DNA from: JACKIC01 sp964392305
GTDB taxonomy: Bacteria; Planctomycetota; UBA1135; UBA2386
Reading direction: 5' to 3'
Assembly (NCBI GenBank): GCA_964392305.1
Contig: CAYMPV010000001.1
Location: 62,001-126,000 of the forward strand
Length of the DNA: 64,000 bases
The notes below the pieces were generated by a model, which saw nothing but the letters and a program-made list of their open reading frames with translations, was not told the DNA's origin and ran no database searches. Positions 53,667 to 61,125 of this stretch are shown here, piece by piece. Position 1 is the first letter of the stretch. Each line of letters begins with the position of its first letter. A program made the position numbers and the translations under genes.

Positions 53667-53695
53667 TTGCCTCGACCGTTGCGGCTCGATAGACT
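53667..53695 (+). promoter_or_regulatory. Candidate promoter of the lipoprotein-cyclophilin pair
   Basis: TTGCCT (53667-53672), a 17-base spacer and TAGACT (53690-53695) precede ATG 53747 by about 51 bases. CGATAGACTCC is shared with the region before the carbamoyltransferase gene. Confidence 0.5.
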
Positions 53696-53746
53696 CCCGC
53701 CCCCTCGGTTCGCAGTTCACCCCCACGTACACGCCTTGGCGGGCCC

Positions 53747-54262
53747 ATGACTCTTCACGCAAGCGATCGGCTGTCTTCGCATCTGCCGACGTCGCCCCGG
53801 TCGTCTTCGTCGACGCGGGCGGCGCGTCGTGCCACCCGATGGGCGGCGCGGACCCTGCAACTGCTCACGCTGCTGGTGGCTCCGATCGGTTTGGCAGCTT
53901 GTGCCGGCGGCGCCGGCGAAGTCGATACCGGCGTCAGCTCGCGGCAGTTCCAGGACATGGTCGTGCCCCAGGGTTTCCGGCTCCAGGATGGCGCGCATCA
54001 GAGCCATTCGCGCGAAGAAGGCGATTGGCGCATGGGCCGCTTCTACTACTCCGGGGCTGCCCAGATCGTTGATGCCGCAGGCTACGTGAAGCAGCGCATG
54101 CCGCAGCACAACTGGGTCCTCGAGACCGAAGAGCTAGGCGAATCGATGCAGGGTCGCCTGCGATTCGCCCGCGGTCGCTACACGGCCGAATACACTTTCA
54201 CCCGTCTGGAGGGCACCACGCAGATGGTCGTCGACTACCAGACCGACTACACCCGCCGCTGA
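53747..54262 (+). CDS. Predicted lipoprotein of unknown function
   Basis: A 171-residue protein. A long basic N-terminal region precedes a hydrophobic segment and lipobox LAAC near residue 52. The mature part (VPQGFRLQDGAHQSHSREEGDWRMGRFYYSG, AAGYVKQRMPQHNWVLETEELG, RFARGRYTAEYTFTRLEGTTQMVVDYQ) is a small alpha/beta domain. A shorter start is possible, since the first 30 residues look non-signal-like. The downstream gene begins 10 bases later and encodes a membrane-anchored isomerase, so they form a pair. I cannot name the family. Confidence 0.6.
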   Translation: MTLHASDRLSSHLPTSPRSSSSTRAARRATRWAARTLQLLTLLVAPIGLAACAGGAGEVDTGVSSRQFQDMVVPQGFRLQDGAHQSHSREEGDWRMGRFYYSGAAQIVDAAGYVKQRMPQHNWVLETEELGESMQGRLRFARGRYTAEYTFTRLEGTTQMVVDYQTDYTRR

Positions 54263-54272
54263 GTCTTTCCAT

Positions 54273-55424
54273 ATGTCCGCACCCGCCCCCCAGCTGCAGG
54301 GAACTGAGTCCCCCAGCCAGATCGAGTTTCTGTGGGAACGCTACCGCCGCTTGATCCAGGTCATCGTCGGCGCCTTGTTCTTGGCCCTCCTCGGCAATTA
54401 CGGCTGGAGGTATATGGAGCAGACCAAGATCGACGCGAAGTGGTCGAAGTTCGCGTCATCCATTGCTCTGGACAAGGGTTACATCGACACCAAGAACGCG
54501 GGTGACAGCCTCACCGACCAGGTGGCCCAGCTTTCGGAGGAGGACTTGGATGGTGCGCTCGCCGCGGCGGACTCGAACCAGAAGCCGTTCGTGTTGCTGG
54601 CCATCGCCCGCAACGCAATGCATGCGGGCAAGTGGGATCGCGCCGAGAAGGCCTTGACGGACCTCGAGAAGGAGTTCCCGAACCACTCCCTGGTGCAGTC
54701 TTCGCCTTATCCGGTCCAGCTCCGCAAGGAAGTGAAGAAGGACGAGAAGGAAGAGACTCCCAACCAACGCCGCAAGCCCGAATACGAGCCCGCCAAAGCC
54801 GGCAGCGTCGTGGCCCTCATGCGTGAGCAGATTGTGGCGGCGAAGGCCTACCAGGCGCCGCCCCAGTTTGCGCCGGTCACGCCTCCCGCCACGGCGACCA
54901 AGCTCAAGTTCACCGTCACGGGTGACCGGACCTTCGTCATTGCACTGATGGATCAGACGCCGCTGCACCGGGACAAGGCCATCGAGCTGGCCAAGGCCAA
55001 CTTCTGGAAGGACCTGCACGTCGACGAGATCCAGCGCCCGGGCGAAGGGTTCACCAAGGGCTTGGCCCGGCAGATGCACTTCGGCTACGAGTCGACCAAG
55101 GACCTCGACAGCACCAAGTGGACGACGACCGAGCCTAGCAAGAACACGGTTGCCTTCGAGGCCAGTGACCTGAGCCACTTCCCCGGGGCGGTTTCTGCAC
55201 GGACCGAAGCGGACGGCATGTCGGCCGTCGACCGCATCTTCATCGTCTTCGATGACGCATCACGTTATGACGGCGAACGTTGCGTGTTCGGCTACGTTGT
55301 CGAAGGTCTCGACGTGATCAAGTCGATCTGCGAAGAGCCGATGACGGCGCAAGAAGAAGAGGCCGGTCGCGGCAAGCCGGCGCAGAACGTCAAGATCGAG
55401 TCGGTCGAAGTTCTGGGCGGCTGA
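54273..55424 (+). CDS. Membrane-anchored divergent cyclophilin-type peptidyl-prolyl isomerase
   Basis: A 383-residue protein with one helix near residues 28-46 (LIQVIVGALFLALLGNYGW), then a TPR-like region (residues 85-140, AIARNAMHAGKWDRAEKALTDLEKEFPNHSL), a charged linker with KKDEKEE, and a cyclophilin-like domain from about 205. That part shows KLKFTVTGDRTFVIALM, DIAIELAKANFW-type spacing, RIFIVFDDASRYDGERCVFGYVVEGLDVIKSI and VKIESVEVL, matching the cyclophilin frame. Typical catalytic R/F/Q residues are not evident, so it may be a chaperone or a weak isomerase. The N-terminal arrangement resembles YfgM/PpiD-type periplasmic chaperones. Confidence 0.65.
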   Translation: MSAPAPQLQGTESPSQIEFLWERYRRLIQVIVGALFLALLGNYGWRYMEQTKIDAKWSKFASSIALDKGYIDTKNAGDSLTDQVAQLSEEDLDGALAAADSNQKPFVLLAIARNAMHAGKWDRAEKALTDLEKEFPNHSLVQSSPYPVQLRKEVKKDEKEETPNQRRKPEYEPAKAGSVVALMREQIVAAKAYQAPPQFAPVTPPATATKLKFTVTGDRTFVIALMDQTPLHRDKAIELAKANFWKDLHVDEIQRPGEGFTKGLARQMHFGYESTKDLDSTKWTTTEPSKNTVAFEASDLSHFPGAVSARTEADGMSAVDRIFIVFDDASRYDGERCVFGYVVEGLDVIKSICEEPMTAQEEEAGRGKPAQNVKIESVEVLGG

Positions 55425-55451
55425 GACGTTCTCGGCGGCTGATTGGGGCGT

Positions 55452-55483
55452 GCGGGCAGCTGGGTCTGTCCGCCGTTGCCCGC
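55452..55483. terminator. Possible hairpin between convergent cyclophilin and parB genes
   Basis: GCGGGCA (55452-55458) and TGCCCGC (55477-55483) pair around an 18-base loop in the 129-base convergent gap. The long loop and missing T-run make it weak. Confidence 0.25.
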
Positions 55484-55553
55484 CGCGACCAGAGAAGGCT
55501 GCAGGCACATTACACCCAGCCTCCCGTGTCCCAGACTCCTGTGCCCCTGACTC

Positions 55554-56465
55554 CTAGCAGTTCTTGAGCCGCTCGAAGATGCGCTCGAACTCTTCGCGGC
55601 CCGCGCACTCGATCATGATCTGGCTGCGTTTGCGCCCGTAGCGAACGGTCACCGGGGTGCCGAGGGCCTCGACCAGGGTCTCCTCGATCTCGTTGAGCCA
55701 CACCGGTCTGGCCCGGGGGGCGGCCTTGATCTTGGCGCCGGGTTTCGCGGCGAGGGCTTCGTTGGCGGACTTGACCTTGGCTTCGAGGGCCCGCACCGAC
55801 AAGGACTGGCGGATCGACTCTTCCGCGGTGCGTTCGATCAGGTCGCGGTCAGCGAGCCCGAGCAGGGCCCGGGCGTGACCCATGCTCAATGTTCCACGTG
55901 AAACATGCGCCTGGACACCGGCGGGGAGGTCGAGCAGGCGCAGGAAGTTCGCGACCGTCGACCGCTCCATCCCGACTCGCTTCGCGACCTCTTCCTGAGT
56001 CGTGCCCAGCTTGGTCATGAGCACCTTGAACGCCTCGGCCTTTTCGATGGCGTTGAGGTCCTCACGCTGCAGGTTCTCGACCAGGCCAAAGACCGCCGAC
56101 TCCTCGTCGGTGATCTCGCGGATCAGAACGGGAACCTGCTCCAGCCCGGCAAGCTTCGCGGCGCGCCAGCGGCGTTCGCCGGCGACGATCTCCAGGCGGC
56201 CCGCAACTGAGCGGGCCAGAATCGGCTGGAGCATGCCGCTGCCCTTGAGCGACTCGGCCAGTTGGGCGAGCTCACCATCACCAAACGTCTTGCGAGGCTG
56301 GTAGGGACTGGTGCTCAGCTCCCCGATCCCGACATTGCGCACATCCCCATCGCGAGAACCTTCTTCGGGCTTGGCGGCCTCGGGCAGCTTGGGGTTGGCG
56401 GGGGTCGTCTGACGACCTCCCGAGAGAAAGAAATCGAGCCCGCGTCCCAGACGACGATCAACCAT
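55554..56465 (-). CDS. parB: Chromosome partition protein ParB
   Basis: A 303-residue CTP-dependent DNA clamp that loads at parS and spreads. GERRWRAA (96-103) forms the CTP-binding arginine patch, ENLQREDLN is at 130-138, a helix-turn-helix (GTTQEEVAKRVGMERSTVANFLRLL) lies at 154-178 and the C-terminal dimerisation region ends FERIFERLKNC. It overlaps parA by eight bases (ATGGTTGA). The gene contains its own parS. Confidence 0.96.
   Translation of the reverse strand: MVDRRLGRGLDFFLSGGRQTTPANPKLPEAAKPEEGSRDGDVRNVGIGELSTSPYQPRKTFGDGELAQLAESLKGSGMLQPILARSVAGRLEIVAGERRWRAAKLAGLEQVPVLIREITDEESAVFGLVENLQREDLNAIEKAEAFKVLMTKLGTTQEEVAKRVGMERSTVANFLRLLDLPAGVQAHVSRGTLSMGHARALLGLADRDLIERTAEESIRQSLSVRALEAKVKSANEALAAKPGAKIKAAPRARPVWLNEIEETLVEALGTPVTVRYGRKRSQIMIECAGREEFERIFERLKNC
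55890..55905 (+). promoter_or_regulatory. parS centromere site within parB
   Basis: TGTTCCACGTGAAACA matches the conserved bacterial parS TGTTNCACGTGAAACA at every position. It lies within the coding frame of parB and was the only perfect copy I noticed. ParB nucleates here and SMC condenses nearby DNA. Confidence 0.93.
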
Positions 56466-57195
56466 CGATCAGCTCCTTCACGAGTTCAGCGTAGCAGAGT
56501 GCGCTCATGGACCAGGGAGAGTGAGAGAAAACGGTGTGCCCGTGGCTGGCGGCTTCCACCACCATTGCGTCACGGACGATCACGGTGTCGAGGACCCGGT
56601 CGCCCAGGTTCTTGCGAAGGTCCTCGAGGATCTCGGCCGCCACCGGCTCGGCGAGGCCAACCATCGTGGCGAGGATGCCGCGCAGGTGTGCTTTGCCGGG
56701 CAGTCGCGTGGCCGCGATCTCGAGCGAGGACAGCATCTGGGACAGGCCATGCATGGCGAAGAACTCCGCTTGCACCGGCACGATGACTTCATCACACAGT
56801 TGAAGCCCTGCCCAGCCCCACTCATCCATGCGCGGTGGCGAGTCCACCACCAGCCAGTCAATCTGACCGGACAGCGCATCGACGAGGGCCTGCAGTTTGG
56901 CCAGTTCGACTTGGGGGCGCTCCTCAACAAAGGCCGCGGCACCAGGCGAAGGCAGCAGCCACAGTCGCTCGGCGATCGGGATCAGGTGCGACAGTGGTCC
57001 CTCACCCTCCTCGCCGCCCGTCATGCCCTGCATCGCCACGGTGGCATTGCCTTGGGGGTCCAGGTCGAACATGGCCACGCGGGCGCCCGACAGCGCCAGG
57101 CCGTGAGCGAGATGAATCGCGGTGGTGGTCTTGCCGACGCCACCCTTCTGGTTTGCCAGGACAATCGACCGCACGGCTCCCTCCGCTGCGCGCAT
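56458..57195 (-). CDS. parA: Chromosome partition ATPase ParA
   Basis: A 245-residue ParA/Soj ATPase that segregates the origin with ParB. The P-loop KGGVGKTTT is at 18-26, MFDLDPQGNAT follows, and WLVVDSPP is the Walker B strand. It is shorter than the other ParA copy and has no acidic tail. The start ATG 57195 is the first in frame near the conserved start, but GTG 57174 (VRSIVLANQ) is also possible. On the minus strand TATACG at 57240-57235 could be its -10. Confidence 0.95.
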   Translation of the reverse strand: MRAAEGAVRSIVLANQKGGVGKTTTAIHLAHGLALSGARVAMFDLDPQGNATVAMQGMTGGEEGEGPLSHLIPIAERLWLLPSPGAAAFVEERPQVELAKLQALVDALSGQIDWLVVDSPPRMDEWGWAGLQLCDEVIVPVQAEFFAMHGLSQMLSSLEIAATRLPGKAHLRGILATMVGLAEPVAAEILEDLRKNLGDRVLDTVIVRDAMVVEAASHGHTVFSHSPWSMSALCYAELVKELIDG

Positions 57196-57320
57196 CCGGT
57201 TGGACCGACGCAGCCGCCAACAACAGGGCGTTCCGTATACCAGGGCCGATGGGATAGCGGAAAGGGATCTTGCGCCGCAGCGGCTCGCCGTGTTGAAGAA
57301 TCGCACCGCCACTCGGCCCA

Positions 57321-57944
57321 ATGAGCATTGCCGCAGCACGACTGGTTGGACTTCGCCGTCTGCGACTCGAGGTCCTGGCTCGCACCAGGCGAGTCGGCGT
57401 GTGGCCGCCGCTTCTCCTGCTGATCTGGATGGCCCTGGCCCAGGCTCAGGAACCGAAAGCGCTGCGGTCTTTCGGCATCCTGATCGGGCCGCAGGGGGCA
57501 TGGGTGGGTGCCAGCGCGCTGCTACCCCTTCTATTTACGTCACAGCGCATACAGATTCCGAGAGTAGGTTGGACCGACCTGGGCGCCAACCTGGTGTTCC
57601 TGCTCCTCGCCGCGCTCGGTCAGGCCAGCTTTGCCTGGCTCCTCGAGTGGTTGCTCACCGCCCGTGCCAGTCCGCAACTGGCGCTGCAGTCGGCCGGCTA
57701 CTTCGCGCTCGCCTGGCTGCCCCTGGCCTGTTGCTGGCGAGGGGATTCTCCCGGCGGTTTCACCAAGCTGGTCCGCGTGGCTATCATCGCGGCGGCTGTC
57801 TGCCTGGGAATCGGCTTCGCCGAACAGGTTTGGCACCAGAGTGTCAGCATGCCTCTTCTCGCCGCAGTGGCGTTGGCCGGCGTCGCCGGCCTCGTAGTTC
57901 CCGACGCGGTGTCCGTTCCGAGCATGCAAAACGAACCCAAGTAA
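57321..57944 (+). CDS. Integral membrane protein of unknown function
   Basis: A 207-residue protein with an N-terminal basic stretch and about five or six hydrophobic segments (PPLLLLIWMALAQA; GAWVGASALLPLLF; LGANLVFLLLAALGQASFAWLLEWLL; FALAWLPLACC; VAIIAAAVCLGIGF; LAAVALAGVAGLVVP). It begins with ATG 57321, divergent from parA with 125 bases between starts, and ends nine bases before the phosphoesterase gene. No family is recognisable. Confidence 0.6.
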   Translation: MSIAAARLVGLRRLRLEVLARTRRVGVWPPLLLLIWMALAQAQEPKALRSFGILIGPQGAWVGASALLPLLFTSQRIQIPRVGWTDLGANLVFLLLAALGQASFAWLLEWLLTARASPQLALQSAGYFALAWLPLACCWRGDSPGGFTKLVRVAIIAAAVCLGIGFAEQVWHQSVSMPLLAAVALAGVAGLVVPDAVSVPSMQNEPK

Positions 57945-57953
57945 CTGCGGCAA

Positions 57954-58694
57954 ATGCGCATAGGAATCCTGGGCGACATCCACGGCAACGCCGAAGCCTT
58001 GCGCGCGGTGGTCGATGAGCTGCGTCGCGAGCGCATCGACACCTATGTCCAGGTGGGGGACATCGTCGGTTACGGGCCGGAACCGTCTGTCTGCATCGAC
58101 ATCGTGCGTGAGCTGGGCTGCATCGTCTGCATGGGCAACCACGACGCGGCGGTGTTGGGCATCCTCGACACCTCCTACTTCAACGCCTTCGCTCGCGCGG
58201 CGATCCAGTGGACGCGGCCGCGGCTGCGCCAAGAGGACATCGAGTTCCTGCGGGCTTTGCCCTACGTCGTCGAGAAGCCGCGGTTCACGGTGGTGCACGG
58301 CTCGCTGCATCTGCCCGAACAGTTCGGCTACGTGATCAGTCCGGTCGAGGCGCTCGACTCGCTCGAGTTGCAGCACACCGAACTGTGTTTCCTCGGCCAC
58401 TCACACGTGCCTGCGATCTATCTGCGCCGCGACTCGCAGCCACATGAGATCCACGTGGTGCCGCATGCCGAAGCCGAGATCTCGTACGCGGGGTTCGATC
58501 GCGTGCTCATGAACGTCGGCAGCGTCGGCCAGCCTCGCGACGAGGATCCACGCGCTGCCTACGCCATGGTCGACACCGAGACGAAGACGGCAGTGATCCG
58601 TCGCGTCGCCTACGACATCGAGGCGGTGCAGGCCAAGATCCGCAGCGCCGGACTGCCGGACGTGCTGGCCAACCGGCTGGCGCTGGGGCTGTGA
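57954..58694 (+). CDS. Metallophosphoesterase (YfcE/MJ0936-like)
   Basis: A 246-residue calcineurin-like phosphoesterase with all metal motifs: GDIHGN (7-12), GDIVGYGPEP, MGNHD, VHGS and GHSH (H). The YfcE-like arrangement hydrolyses phosphodiesters or small phosphate esters; substrate unknown. It is coupled to the PIG-L gene by a GTGA overlap of four bases. Confidence 0.88.
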   Translation: MRIGILGDIHGNAEALRAVVDELRRERIDTYVQVGDIVGYGPEPSVCIDIVRELGCIVCMGNHDAAVLGILDTSYFNAFARAAIQWTRPRLRQEDIEFLRALPYVVEKPRFTVVHGSLHLPEQFGYVISPVEALDSLELQHTELCFLGHSHVPAIYLRRDSQPHEIHVVPHAEAEISYAGFDRVLMNVGSVGQPRDEDPRAAYAMVDTETKTAVIRRVAYDIEAVQAKIRSAGLPDVLANRLALGL

Positions 58695-61123
58695 GGCTGC
58701 GCCACGCGCGCGCGGTCACCGCAGGGCTGCTGGCGTTCGTCTGCAGTTCCGCGCCGACGCAGACCTGGCAGGAGACGTGCGGCCGTTCGCCGGCAGGAAC
58801 GGTCGATCTCGAACAGGCGGCGCGCGACATCGGCCGCGACGCGCTCGTGCTGCTGGTCGCCTCGCACCCGGACGATCGTTACGTGCTGCCGGCTGCCTGG
58901 CTGCGCCATTGCCACGGCGTGCGCGTCGCCGTGTTGCTCGCCACGCGCGGCGGTGGGGGACAGAACAGCACCGGCCCCGAGACCGGCGACGCGCTCGAAC
59001 GCATCCGTACCCTCGAGGCCGAGGCCGGTTGTGCGCGGTTCGACGCGGAGGTCTGGTACCTGAACCGGCCGGACGCAGGCTTTCGTCGTTCGGCCGCCGA
59101 GACGTTCGCCGACTGGGGCCGCGAGTCCACGCGCGACGACGTGGTGCGGTTGCTGCGCACGATCCGTCCCGACGTGGTGATGACAACCCACCACAACGAA
59201 GAGGCGCACGGCCACGACCTCGCCGTGGTCGAGGTGCTGACCGAAGCGGTTCGCCTTGCTGCCGACGAGCAGTTCGCCCCGGGTCTGCCGCCGCATGCCG
59301 TCGCGGCTTTCTACCTCGGTGCGGGCGGCACCAACACGCCCCGCACCTTGCGCGTGTCTGCCGACCGTTGGGACGAGGTTCGCGGCGCGACGCTGCGTCG
59401 CCTCGCCCACGACGTGCTGCGTGAGGCCCACATCAGCCCTGGAGCGGTGGCGCCGATGGACAGCTTGTTCGAGTCGGAACTGCGTCTGGAGCCGCAGACC
59501 GCGACGAGCCCCGCCGACGAAACGGCCTTCCTGGCCGCGTTGCCGTCGTTGTTCGACACCGTGCGCTGGCCTGGAGATCCGGCGCGAGGCGAGGCGCTGG
59601 CGCAGCGCCTGTCGACCCAGATTCCCGAGCTCGTGCGTCGCGGTGCTGGTGCTCTCGATGCGATCGTGGCGACGCTGCGCGAACTGCGTCAAGTGCGCGG
59701 CGCCTTGCCAAAGGAACCGACAGTGCCCACGGCCGGACTGCGGTCGCGCCTCGAGCGTCGGATCGCGGCGCTCGAACGCCTGCTGCTGCTGGTTGCGCAG
59801 GTTCAGCTCGAGTTGCAGGTCCCGCCAGGAACCTACGCCGTCGCCGGTGAGGACCTCACTGCGGTGTTGCAGGTGCATCGCGGCGAACCGCTGCCGATGC
59901 AACTGCGCGTCGAAGGGCTCGCCGGGATTCGCGCGAGCCTCGATGGGGGTGATCCCGACGCGCTCGCCGTTGCGCAACGCGGTCGTTGGCAGGCGCCGCT
60001 GTCGTTGCGCGTGCCGTTGGGCTTGACCGAGGACTCCGATCCGATGGCGCGGCGGTTCCTCGCCGATCGCTTCGTGCCGCCCGTGCGGATCCGCGTCACC
60101 CTGGACCTGCACGGCGTCGAGGTGCCCGTCGATCTGACGGCGCCGATCGAACAGCGTGCGCCGGTGCGACTCGAACTCGTGCCGCCGATGCTGCTGTTGC
60201 CATCGGGGCGCACCGAGGCGCGCTTCAGCGTGCGCGTGACCCGCAACAGCAGGTACCCGATCGACGGCGTGATCGAGGTCGAAGCACCGGCCGGCTACGC
60301 GATCACCGACGACCATCGCCAGGTTTCGTTGCGCGAGCAGCGCGGTGATCTGATCGGGTTCTCGGTCCGGGCCCCGGCCGAACGCAAGGCCGGCGTCGAC
60401 GTGCTGCGCGTGAGCCTGGGGCGCAACCGTGTGGCGTTGCCCGTTCACAAGATCGAGGTGCAGACCCGCCCTGGACTGCGGGTCGGCCTGTTGCGTGGCC
60501 ACGACGACACCTTGCCCGGCATCCTCGGCGCCAGCGGCCTGGGAGTGACGTGGTCCGAACTCAGCGACAGCGACATCGCGGTCGCGGACCTCGAGGTCTT
60601 CCACACGATCGTCGTCGACGTGCGGGCGCTGCGGGATCGGCCGCAGGCGCGTCTGGGCTTCCGTCGTCTGCTCGAGTTCGCGCAGCACAAGGGTCGCCGT
60701 CTGGTCGTCTTCTATCACAAGGACATCGAGTTCGATCCGGCCGGCGAAGGCTTCCTCGGTGCACCGTGGTCGCCGTTCAAGATCGGCAAGGCGCGCGTCA
60801 CCAGACCGGACGCGCCCGTGCGCATGCTGCAGCCGCAGCACGTGCTGCTGCGTTGTCCCAACGTCATCCGACTCGGAGATTGGGATGGGTGGGAACAGGA
60901 ACGCTGCCTGTACCTGCCCGAGGTCTACGGCAGCCAATACGAAGCGTTGCTGGAGATGCAGGATCCCGATCACGATCCCGAACGCAGCGCCCTGCTCTAC
61001 ACGCGCACGGGTGAAGGCGAATACGTCTACTGCGCGCTGGCGTTGTGGCGGCAGCTCAAGAAGCTGCACCCCGGCGCGGTGCGCCTGTTGGCCAACCTGT
61101 TGACGCCAGCCGCCGACAGCTGA
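58691..61123 (+). CDS. Exported PIG-L/LmbE-type deacetylase-like protein with large C-terminal region
   Basis: An 810-residue protein from GTG 58691 with a signal-like N-terminus. Residues 45-300 are a PIG-L domain: ASHPDDRYVLPAA (HPDD kept, but the next residue is Arg instead of Glu) and MTTHHNEEAHGHDLAV as second metal motif. Residues 380-560 contain beta-rich NEW3-like domains (MPPMLLLPSGRTEARFSVRV), and the last 220 residues have an alpha/beta domain (VGLLRGHDDTLPGILGASG, VVFYHKDIEF) with the pattern of a glutamine-amidotransferase-like fold. It may act on N-acetyl sugars outside the cytoplasm. Confidence 0.75.
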   Translation: MRLRHARAVTAGLLAFVCSSAPTQTWQETCGRSPAGTVDLEQAARDIGRDALVLLVASHPDDRYVLPAAWLRHCHGVRVAVLLATRGGGGQNSTGPETGDALERIRTLEAEAGCARFDAEVWYLNRPDAGFRRSAAETFADWGRESTRDDVVRLLRTIRPDVVMTTHHNEEAHGHDLAVVEVLTEAVRLAADEQFAPGLPPHAVAAFYLGAGGTNTPRTLRVSADRWDEVRGATLRRLAHDVLREAHISPGAVAPMDSLFESELRLEPQTATSPADETAFLAALPSLFDTVRWPGDPARGEALAQRLSTQIPELVRRGAGALDAIVATLRELRQVRGALPKEPTVPTAGLRSRLERRIAALERLLLLVAQVQLELQVPPGTYAVAGEDLTAVLQVHRGEPLPMQLRVEGLAGIRASLDGGDPDALAVAQRGRWQAPLSLRVPLGLTEDSDPMARRFLADRFVPPVRIRVTLDLHGVEVPVDLTAPIEQRAPVRLELVPPMLLLPSGRTEARFSVRVTRNSRYPIDGVIEVEAPAGYAITDDHRQVSLREQRGDLIGFSVRAPAERKAGVDVLRVSLGRNRVALPVHKIEVQTRPGLRVGLLRGHDDTLPGILGASGLGVTWSELSDSDIAVADLEVFHTIVVDVRALRDRPQARLGFRRLLEFAQHKGRRLVVFYHKDIEFDPAGEGFLGAPWSPFKIGKARVTRPDAPVRMLQPQHVLLRCPNVIRLGDWDGWEQERCLYLPEVYGSQYEALLEMQDPDHDPERSALLYTRTGEGEYVYCALALWRQLKKLHPGAVRLLANLLTPAADS

Positions 61124-61125
61124 TC

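Noticed and set aside
55409..55442. Imperfect 15-base direct repeat at the end of the cyclophilin gene (GTTCTGGGCGGCTGA and GTTCTCGGCGGCTGA)
   Set aside because: A single short duplication at the stop codon; no sign of an insertion target or attachment site.
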